Shown here piece after piece: positions 23,118 to 32,705 of a DNA stretch of 64,000 nt (the first letter of the stretch is position 1; the number at the start of each line of letters is the position of its first letter). Below the pieces are notes generated by a model that was given only the letters and a program-made list of their open reading frames with translations, was not told where the DNA came from and made no database searches. The DNA is taken from the NCBI RefSeq assembly GCF_964204645.1, contig NC_134031.1, forward strand, positions 3,827,001 to 3,891,000. The letters run 5' to 3'. Position numbers and translations under genes: made by a program. Source of the DNA: Tubulanus polymorphus. Lineage: Eukaryota; Nemertea; Palaeonemertea; Tubulaniformes; Tubulanidae.

Positions 23118-26100
23118 CTATAACTTGGATTGCAGTTTTCCGAGTTTCTGCATATCTAATAGGGTCTTTTCGAACGTTTCGGCGAGTTTCAGAGCGTCGG
23201 TCTCCGGGTCGCTTTTGAACGCGGTTAGGACGTAGAGTAGTTTGTCCGGTTTCGGATTATAGCAGAATCCGTAGCCGTCCGGGTACATCGGTCCGAAACA
23301 CGTTGTAATATCGTACTTCGACGGAACCTGCAAAATTAAAATAAATAAATATCTTTGTCAAATTTGAATAACGAAATTCTTAATAAATCTGCATTAGCTA
23401 GCTTTGAATAAATAGTCCCACGTTTTATAAGAACTACAGCGGAATCTCGTTATGACAACTTCAGATATAACAATTTATCGGTTATTACAAACCACAAATC
23501 TCATCCCAAATAGGACAATTTTGATAATTTTTCATATAACAAAAATATTTTCTGGTCCCCTGAATTCATAATAACGACGTTCCGCTGTTATTCCGAAAGT
23601 TTATCGAAATGAAAACTACCCCATTCCACCTGGCAATGGCTGTGTTTCTTTTGCCCTCTATTGCACATAGAGAAACAAGATTTACCTAAGCGATGGTTTA
23701 AGCCCAATGAGGAGATGGTTTAAACCGAAAAAAAAACTATATTTTCGATGAAAAGCTTATCTAGTACAGTGCCACCCCTATGATAAAAATGCCATGTGCC
23801 ACAGATTGGCTTAATATAACTGCTACATTTCAAGTAGGCCCATTTCAGCTGCATACTCTACTCATACACTTATAGCTAGTAGTAGTACCCTTCACATTTC
23901 ATATGTTTTCCACCGAGTATTTCATGAATGGGTAATAAATCAAGCAGGTGTCCAAGTTTCAATGATGACCAAAACTATATTTTCTCCATAAGTATATTGA
24001 TGATAAGGGAAATTCATTGACAGACTAGTGTCACGTTACGGGCGACCGAGTAAGTGGTTTTTCAAAGCCGTGTTCAGCCTATCCCAAGCGGCGTTCACAC
24101 TACGTTATTCAGAACGACCTAAATCAAAATGGACCAAGCATACACACTAATGAAAAGTCTGTCCTAAATTGGTCCATTCCCTTTTAGACAAGACCAATTT
24201 GGACTGACCTTAAAGACCGATCCAGGGCGCATTCTTAATTTTAGGAGGAACCATTTCTGTGTGCATGTGTGTGAAAAGAAACTGGTTCCAGGTATTCCAA
24301 TTTATACCCCGAACTGCAGTGTAGACGCGCTGATGAAAGGGTTTATCTGGTTACTCTACTTACTTGACTGCTAGATATTCTGAATCGGACACCAGCGTCG
24401 AATGTTGGATCGGTGATAATCTCAGGTACGGGAAGACGATTCGTTAACGCGGCCAGTTTCAATCCGAACAAATGACGATCGACACCATCCCCAGCCATAC
24501 ACTACAAATAAAACATTACGCACATGTTAGCTTCAACTGGACCGTATGAACCATAGGTGTTAGTGGACAGGTGGTGGCTCTACTGGTCATTCAGCTATGC
24601 TGAATCTTATCATTTGGCATCAAATAAGGCGCAGAAATTCCTTCCCCAGAAAATTTTGAAAAATTTATCTAATTTTCATGCATTTTGAAAGCTTTTGAGC
24701 ATTGCTTTTTATTATCTCATATATTACCAATGTACCAATCTCCTGGCCCATCACTGCTCTTGAATTGGAAACTTAGCTAACTACAGCATACTGAAATTTT
24801 AAGTTCTTCATGACTGCCTGACAAAGGAAATTTTGCTAAACAGAGTTCGTTGGTATTCTGACCTCTCTTCTCCATGCAAAAGATGGAAAAGATATGATCG
24901 ATCTATTAGAAATAGTGTATTGCATTCCAAGAAATGAAATTGATTAAACGCAAGTGGTGCTCAAGGGGCTGCGCGATAAGAAAACTAACACAAAAATCCA
25001 CGACCTTGTTCTACTCACCGCTCTGGTATATTTGCTATGTTCGGTGATTGCCGTTTTCATCAGTTCCGTTTTCGTGTCTGCTGGGACATCGGCGTCCATC
25101 GCTTTACAAAAATCAAGCAAAGCGGACGAACACGCTCGAATGGCCTCCGTCCGACCGAGGCGGAAACCCCTCATCGACGCGCTTTCATAACCGGGCGTTA
25201 CTTTGCCATGCATTCTGACCGTAATGATATTAGAAAAAAATAAAATTTAATTACTCAAGAAAATTAAATTTCATTCACTTTAAAAAATTGGACGATACTA
25301 AATGAAATTTTGTCCAAGTAATAGAACCTTTTCAATACTTTTGTTCAAGTCCACTTTAGACGCGATTTAATGACTTTTATTAAAAGCTTTTTAATCTTTG
25401 ATTACTTTGGAGTATCGCAGCAAATTAATTGCCATCATTACTTTCTTGACAAAAGAATTTGATCAAAACAAATTTCTGTCCATGTCGATTAAATTTCTGA
25501 ATACCGGTACTCATTGTCAAGTTCATATTTGAAATCTACATAAAAATTTTTCTTGAAAGATCGGTGAAAAATTGCATTCAGATCAGGCATCAAAATATTA
25601 CTGACCTATAGTAAGCCAGGTGTATCCCCATTTGTATGAACGCGTCTGGACTGAATTTCAACGACTTTGAAATCGTTTTGCTGAAACCAGTGAAATCACG
25701 AGCACGCAATTCTAATCCATTGACAAGTCTGAAATTAAGGACATAATTACTTAATTATACTAAAGGCTAAATCACCCCAACAACAGGATTCAAACCCATG
25801 AACCACAAGGAATTGTCAAAATAATGCAATTACAATCACCACTGTCCTTAAAAAAATAAAGGGATTGTGGAACTGGTCAATGAGCCATGAACCTTTGATT
25901 GGTAAGATAAGACCTTGAATGACTAAGTGTCTTTACTTCCACTTTTTAACCTGTGACTATTGTATTTCAGAGGGGCATTTTCTATCATTGTTTCTCATTT
26001 TACTCCCAGAAGGGAGTGAGTCAACCAAGGAGGTACTGCAATACCAAGGCCAACCCATGGTGATAGGAAGCAAGCTCCTTTAACTTCACCAAGTGCCAAA

Positions 26101-29100
26101 AATCAGACTAATATCATCAAAGTATCAGATATTAAGCTGACAAGAACAGATACTACACTTCGATCTAAGCCATTGCGGCCGAGAAGCGATACTGTAAAGA
26201 TGTCAGCCAAGTAATATATAGATCAAACTTGTATCTACTGAATAAGTGTTCAACTGATTTCACAGAAAAGGAATAAAATTTTGCATCAGCCCATTAAGCA
26301 AGCTCATAAGCAGATTAATGCAAATCTAGTGTAAAAAATAATTCATTCCAAATTTTTTGGCAATATAAATCGCAAGATTTCCTCGAGAAATTCAGTGAAA
26401 TGTGTGAATAAATTCAGATTTTGCCACATCTAATCACAGCTACCCAGGGTATGCCATTCTGACTCAATAAACGTACTGCTGACAAATCTATTGATTACAC
26501 CATTATGTGATTACACCACTAGCACCAGAATAAATACAGACGAATCTAGAACGTTTCTGCATTGGCCCATTGCCAGAAAAAATGGCACCACAGACAACAG
26601 AATGTGGCCAAAATAGCTCTCTCCCTGGGCCCACCTGATTTCGAAATCCAAAATATAGGGAACTAAATAAGGTATTAGAAAACTCTTGAAAACTAGAGAA
26701 TATATATACATGTTGAGATTTCTTGGAATACAGGAATTTGATAAGACTTCATGAGGACTCCTGCTTCTTAGACCAATGATATAGATGCCAGCCTCCGTAT
26801 TCAAATCTAATTATTCAGAACCAAACTTTTAAAAGTGTAAGAAATCTATGAATAAATGTGACTACCCGAGTTAAATCTGAAATAGTTTTATCATAAAGTT
26901 CTTAAGAGTTGATATGGAAACTTCACGCACTGCACCGTGGTGTAATTTGTTGAATTTCCCCTAAGAAGCTATCAGTATTTCACTTACGTATCAATGTTGC
27001 CGGTAGCTTTTTCAATGGCTTCTTGTACATCTTTCGATACGTTGAAATCGAGCTTCTTCGGATCCTCAACTTTACCAGACGACACCTCACTGTACTCCCC
27101 TTTAGACCTATAGAGGGAAAAAGTTACATATTAAAAATCTATTCTTAAATCATCGGTTTTAATTACGAAAAATTCGAAGAAGTCATTTCAAACCATGGAC
27201 TATTAAACGATTTAAGTCAAACTTGCAGCATGAACTTTAACAAATCATACTGCCATATTTGGCTGATCTGTAAGCCTATGATTGAAAAAATTCCGATACT
27301 CAATGGTTGGACCCAGGTCCTAGTTAAAATTTGACTGTAGGTTAAAGCATTGATAAATTAGCTAACTTTTCATAGTGGTGAAGCATACATAAGTTGTGCC
27401 TCATGCATTTTCATATGATGAGCAATAGCATAGTTGAAGTAAGATATTTTAGTAATGCAAGCTTGTGATGTCACAAAATATCTTAGAGAAATATCATGCG
27501 AGCCATTTTAACCTCATTTCAAATCAAACCGTGAAAACAGGTAGTACAGGTATTCATTTTACAAAAATTACAAATGTACGAGCTTTCGCAACTAGTGCAT
27601 AGGCTTCATCAGGTACAAATTTTTATCTGATGAAACTGCTAATGCATAAGTAGTGAAAGCTCCTAATTTCTAATAAAATCAGTCAACCTGTTTTCACACA
27701 TTTATTGATAGAATATCATGAAAAATTCAGCTTCACACAAAATGCAAATCTCTGACATCAAAAATAGTTTGTTTCAGCCAGAAATCAGACAAATAAAGTG
27801 AAGGACGTACTCGAATGCAAAAGCTGCCAATAACTGAGAATCTTTGTGTCATCACGAGCAAGTTGATAAGTCAAATACGTTCACTTACATATGATCGACT
27901 ACATGCTCTAGTACAGATAGCACAACTGTGGCCTCGGCGGGAGAATGCTCGTAACAAGCCCCGAAACTACCGTCCGACCCTACAAACATCTAAAATAGAT
28001 AAAGGCGCCAGTTGCCCGGGCAGATGGATCGTTGAGTCAGACTTTCTGTGAAGTTGTAAATTGTACATGACCAAATTTGTGGAGAACGGTTACTGCCCAG
28101 GGAACATTTCATGGACTGAAGAAACCACGGTAGTTCAAATGTTTCTCAACAGATTGTATGTAGCATATTTTGGATGTAAATAATTTAGGAGGTACCCAAT
28201 GGTAACTACCTAACTCAGGCCTGTACAGTACGCTGCGTACTGGGGTAAAATTTTCCAAAATCTTCAAATTAGCTCCAGCATTTTAGGGTTAGAATTCTCT
28301 CCAGCAACAAAATATTTCGCAAAAAGTTCTGAATTCAGCTATAAATAGGAGGGGATCCATGCCTAGAAATTCAACATAAATGCATCGTGTTAATCTAGGT
28401 ATTCCTACCAAAATCCAGTAGGCCTACCATACTCGGAAGTTAGTTCAAGCAAAATAAATCATTTCATAAACGCAAGTCCACTTTCATTCATTCAAAATAA
28501 CTCACTAAATTTCATTTATCTGAAATCTGGATAGGAAGAGTAAAGAAAATGTTGTCTAAAGCACTATCTATCTATGAGCTGGTGCTACCATTCACTATGC
28601 ATGTGTAAGACTCACATTAACTCGACCGCGTGGTCGAGTATAGCTACTAGGGCTGGGGCTTCAGCTGCTGTATGTTCGTACGCCCCGCCCACCGAACCAT
28701 CAACACCCACTATCATCTATATATGACGTACACAAATTGTCATTTTAACAGAATCAATGCGTTCAAAAAATGTCTATGTCGGCTTGGGCCGGATGCTCAA
28801 AAAAGTTTTATTAGTCGGTATCATATCTTAATATGATAGCTTAATTACAGTAGTCTCTCTGTTTAACATTGTATATATATATATCTCATAATTTTGTTGT
28901 AATTTTAGCAATCCTGAAGACGACTGTTAGGAAATAGTCCAAACGTTCAAATAAACTACTAGCTCAAGGAAACTTCACAGACTCTAATTAAAAGAATTTA
29001 CATCATCAATCTACTATCTTTATCATCATTGCTTATCATAAAACTTTTTTTCTAGGGGCCAGAACGCCCTTGTGATAGTACAGCCTTTATGGCACTGTTT

Positions 29101-32100
29101 AACCCCAATCATCAATTGACTAAATCTATCTATCATATTCCATTTATTTTCGTAATCTTTTTGATGGTGAAATAGATATCATTATCATCATAGGCCTAAT
29201 TCATCCTTATCGCGAGATGTTTATATTATCGAGGATCATCGGTTTCAGAATAATTATTCACTGAACGCACCTGAAACGTTTTATCGAACCAACGATTCGT
29301 GCTGTTGTATTTACTGCCGCCGCCGCAAAGCATCTGATAGCCGATCGCGCTGTCGACGTCCCAACCCTCGGCCGATCGGTCGATTTGTCGATCGAGACAT
29401 AAAACGAAAACGCTGTTCTGAATCGATCGCAGCGACGCCAAGTTCTTCTTATCTGAAAAATCGACGAAAACTTGCTTATTTCGAACGTACTTCAATTTCC
29501 TGTTTCATGTCCATTGCTTCAATATAGTTAGTGTAGACACTTATAGGTGGCGATATCAGCAGTATAATTCAGCCTGCTTGGCTACGTGTGGCAAGAGCAT
29601 GGATTTATGTGCAGCCTATTAATTTTCTTATCCACCGCCTGGTCGCCATTGACCTTCAAACTCATCTAAAGTATCAAAAGTGTAATTTTCTGATAGACAT
29701 CATAATAGATAGTTTTAAGCGTATAAATCCTTGTTTTGCAAGATTTCAAAGAAAGCATAACCTCACCAAATTGATTGAACACTAGGGGAGTCACTTTGAT
29801 CATGTTAATTGAACAGTTCTGGGTCCTACATCTTCAATCCTCAATCCTGACACCCCCTTGGTTAAACAATCTTGCATCTTCGACCATATATCATCAACAA
29901 GCACCAGTATTCATTTTTTCATACAGATAGTTACCTTGTATTAGGGTATCATAAGCGTTGGCCCATGTTGTACGATCTTCGGTGGTCAAAACACCAACGG
30001 GCGACGTAGATTTTTCTCGCGATTGATCGACGATCTTTTCGAGTCCTTTATTGAGTTCGTCGATGCTTAACGGTTTTCCGTCTGCGCCGTAAACGTTAAG
30101 TTCGAAAAACTGCGAATAACGAGATCAAGTTTATCGAAACCGAAGAGAACCGGTAACATCTCGTAAACATCCGCCGAAGAAATACTCACATGGTTATTGC
30201 GTAAAACGGTTACGTGCTTCGATGAACTCGGACCGTGCGGTAATCGGACGATGTTGTCGCTTTCGACTCCGGGAACTCGACAAGTGTTGAGCAGCGAGTA
30301 ATACTGATTCATGCATTGCGGTTGTTTGCCAGCTAAATCGACTGGTAAAGCAAAACTATAAGAATACAAACCAAATCATCAACTATCTCATACTATTCTT
30401 CTTCCATGCAGGTTTCAATCAGCAGCTTGTAACCTCTCTTTAGAAATTCACCATTTTTACCATTAAGTCTGGGCGATCACTTCTTGAATGTGTGGCCGGT
30501 TGCTCATAAGTTGGTTAAAGCTAACCAGTGGATGGTGACAATTAAAATTCCGTTGTTACTATGGTATTCATCCGCTGTTTTTCTTTAACCAACCTTTCAG
30601 CAATCTGGCCCCTGGTGTTTTTAGTTCATTAATCAGTTTCAATTTCAGTTAGCAATGCCTGAGGTGAAATCAGATTTACAATCAATGCTTAAACTTACTT
30701 GTCCAAAATTTTCTTATAGTCGAGAACGCCAGCAATGCACTGTGCAGCAAATCTAGAAAAGATACATCACATTAACAGGGGTTTCGTTCTGAAATGGTCC
30801 AAAACATATATCTTCTCTGCTGGGGTGTAGCTTGAATAACATCACGAGACTGCCAAAAATGAAATATCAATAGAATCATTGCGATAAAGTTTTGATAGAG
30901 TGCGCCCCCGCTTACCGGCATTGTTCTTGTACACCGCTAAATTTCTGTGGTTTGAAAATCAATCCTGGATTTGAATTTATTACGATCGGATCGCGGGACT
31001 TCATGTAGACGTAATGGATGAACCAATCAGATAACTGCATAAACATACAAAATAAATCAGTAAGGTCAGTTTGATAGCAGGAATAAAAAAGGATTTCTAA
31101 TTGGCTAATAATGAGTGACATGATCTAAACTGCGCATTGTAACTGCGCAGTCAGGCCAGTCAGGCAGGGTTTCATACGCTAGCGAGTCTCTGTGCCATCA
31201 GGTTCGAATCCCTGCTGAAGGAGGATGTTGGTACGTTGATGTGTGGGTTCATCAGCCTAGCGGTAGCTTGATTCGAGCGCTGTTTCCAATTTTGTCAAAC
31301 GTTCTCTTACCCAGTTTTCCTTTGTAATTGCCAGATCGAGAAGCATTTTCTGCAGCTTCGGTCCATCTCCATTAGCGTCTAGCAACTTCGCCGCGAGCTG
31401 GAAAAAACCATCATTCCAGTCGGATACAAAAAAGTGAAAAATTCAAAAAAGTAAAACATCAAATTCCAAGCATAAAATGAATCAAAAATCAAATGAAGTG
31501 ACTATTTTTATGTCACCCATAGGAGTCAATTTCTACCTGTGAAATAACCATGAAAATTGGAACTCAAAGACGCAAGCCAACAAGGCCAGATGCCAACACA
31601 AAACGTTTTCACTACTTATAGCCTAATCTTGACCTACCCTATTATAATGTATAGCCTAGGCTAAACCTACCCTATCATAATGCATTAACCAGTAGGCCTA
31701 CCTAACCCGAATGCCCTGGACCAAAAATGTATTTTTGCCTGGACCTAGGCCTATATAAACCCTAGAACTTGAACCCTAAACCAATTACCGATTTGTTACG
31801 TTCATATTCAGGATCGGCGACCAGCGGTCGAATGGACTTCAAATATTTATCGACCGTCTGCTGCAGAGGAGGCACTGGCAAGCGGCCGAGGCCTTCTTGT
31901 TTGACAACAACATGTTTGTTATCACCAGCGCTCGGCAGCGTACTGTAGTAGTGGTCCGGTTGAGAAGCATTCTTGTTGTAGTTGCTACCGGATGTCAACA
32001 CTCTGCTGCTACCCCTGCACACTAACTCCCTGTACTGGACCTGAAAAGTATATCAACATGAAATAGACAATGTTTGACGACACTACGCACTCTGTAACCT

Positions 32101-32363
32101 TCGCCAAATCCGATGCATTTGAAAAGCCAAATTTGTAGAGTAGGCCCTAAAAACCCTCTAAATATAGCTCTGTATGAACTATTCATAGTGCACATATTTC
32201 ATATTCAGCAGATAAATAGTTACTGTGATTTAGTATAGGCCTATATAGAAAAGGCCATTCCCCAATGACAATATTTAAAAAAAAACTTTTTAGGTTTTTA
32301 CTTGTAAAAGAAAATCTTCGAATACTTGGTGCTTACCATCGTCCTTGTCACGTGCCGTAACAT
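23118..32363 (-). CDS. CRAT: Carnitine O-acetyltransferase, 649 aa, 14 coding exon positions
   Basis: Transfers short acyl groups between CoA and carnitine in mitochondria and peroxisomes. Exons in coding order: 32363-32337, 32040-31789, 31397-31311, 31034-30916, 30752-30699, 30355-30190, 30109-29935, 29452-29271, one of 28716-28616 or 27989-27889, 27107-26988, 25728-25606, 25214-25019, 24501-24364, 23327-23118; total 1,950 nt. All introns are GT-AG and phases close. Family marks: LPVPPLQQ near the N-terminus, NRWFDKTFQ, catalytic His at about residue 369 in YEH, YESAS, and SSSQVPSK near the CoA/carnitine site. GVDRHLFGL keeps the Arg that distinguishes carnitine from choline transferases. 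The start MLRHVTRTM lacks acidic residues (mitochondrial-type) and follows an in-frame TGA. The C-terminus SKL is a peroxisomal signal. Human CRAT is 626 aa. It is divergently arranged with PTPA. Confidence 0.95.
23447..23587. mobile_element. MITE with pogo/Tigger-like ends, in the last CRAT intron
   Basis: CAGCGGAATCTCGTTATGAC at the left, preceded by TA, is mirrored by GTTATTATG-reverse ending TTCCGCTG at the right. The CAGNGGAANCTCGTTAT form is typical of pogo-type (Tc1/mariner) termini. A related but more diverged element is at 62,215-62,357. Confidence 0.7.
24090..24335. mobile_element. MITE-like element with imperfect inverted ends, CRAT last intron
   Basis: The left end AGCGGCGTTCACACTACG and right end CTGCAGTGTAGACGCGCTG pair imperfectly. 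About 245 bp, no ORF. The family is not identified. Confidence 0.5.
27532..27698. mobile_element. Foldback element in a CRAT intron with CTGATGA...GAAA motifs in both arms
   Basis: Ends GTGAAAACAGGT / ACCTGTTTTCAC. The plus strand at 27,627-27,658 reads CTGATGA, then ACTGCT pairing with AGTAGT, then GAAA. The minus strand at 27,612-27,584 reads CTGATGA ... GAAA. This is the conserved core order of hammerhead ribozymes; helix III is not evident. The element lies between exon 9b and the next exon. Confidence 0.6.
27889..27989 (-). CDS. CRAT: CRAT alternative exon 9b (catalytic-histidine exon, second copy)
   Basis: Also 101 nt and in the same phases as 9a, with acceptor CTATTTTAG and donor GTAAGT. 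It encodes VGSDGSFGACYEHSPAEAT; 16 of 33 residues match 9a. The catalytic His, its preceding YE, and the DGS and AEA blocks are kept, while the residues just after the His differ (SP instead of TA, T instead of P). Both copies being open and spliceable argues against one being dead. Confidence 0.88.
28616..28716 (-). CDS. CRAT: CRAT alternative exon 9a (catalytic-histidine exon, copy proximal to the 5' end)
   Basis: 101 nt, flanked by an acceptor ending TATATAG and donor GTGAGT. It starts in phase 0 after ...DKTFQ and ends with two bases of a codon completed by the next exon (AT+G, Met). It encodes VGVDGSVGGAYEHTAAEAP, which includes the catalytic His. It resembles the usual family sequence (YEHAAAEGP in human) more closely than 9b does. 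Using it together with 9b would add 202 nt and shift the frame. Confidence 0.9.
30494..30610. mobile_element. MITE-like element in a CRAT intron
   Basis: The left end GGCCGGTTGCTCATAAGTTG and the right end (reverse complement) GGCCAGATTGCTGAAAGGTT continue as inverted repeats for about 40 bases through TGGTTAAAG. About 117 bp, no coding capacity. Confidence 0.65.
31130..31260 (+). repeat. tRNA/SINE-like fragment with a B-box
   Basis: GGTTCGAATCC (31,201-31,211) is an exact pol III B-box, flanked by CAGG/CCTG that can form a T-arm stem. I could not fold a full cloverleaf or place a good A-box, so this is more likely a SINE remnant than a tRNA gene. It lies in a CRAT intron. Confidence 0.35.
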
Positions 32364-32705
32364 TATTGACACAATTCGCGAGCTATTAAAAACATATCAG
32401 TTCAACAACCAATCGTTTTTAATGGAACACAGAGTTCCCGAAACAAGAACAAGGACGAACTGTCAAATATTCCACTTCCTGGTTCAAATCTACGGATGTG
32501 CGCTATTGCATATTCTAAAAGGTAATTTATTGGTGAATTCGGAAAACCAATAACAGAGACATTAAATGTATTTATAATAGGTAAAATAGAGGACCAGGCG
32601 TACAAATAAATAGAAAAAAGTCTTCGAAGTGATACAAACTTAAATTGAGGGTAATATCTGAGTCTAGGAATGCATTTTACGGGCTACCGTACAGAATAAT
32701 CAAAG
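32364..32705. promoter_or_regulatory. Shared divergent promoter region of CRAT and PTPA
   Basis: Only 342 bp separate the two start codons, which point away from each other, so both 5' UTRs and core promoters must lie here or in short upstream exons. AAAGATGGCGGC at 32,702-32,713 matches the YY1 consensus and overlaps the PTPA start codon, as in many housekeeping genes. No TATA box stands out at a useful distance. Confidence 0.65.

Noticed and set aside
24954-25243. Plus-strand ORFs opposite the CRAT exon
   Set aside because: Shadows of the minus-strand coding exon 25,019-25,214.
31130-31260. tRNA gene
   Set aside because: A B-box and part of a T-arm are present, but no acceptor stem, anticodon arm or A-box could be fitted.
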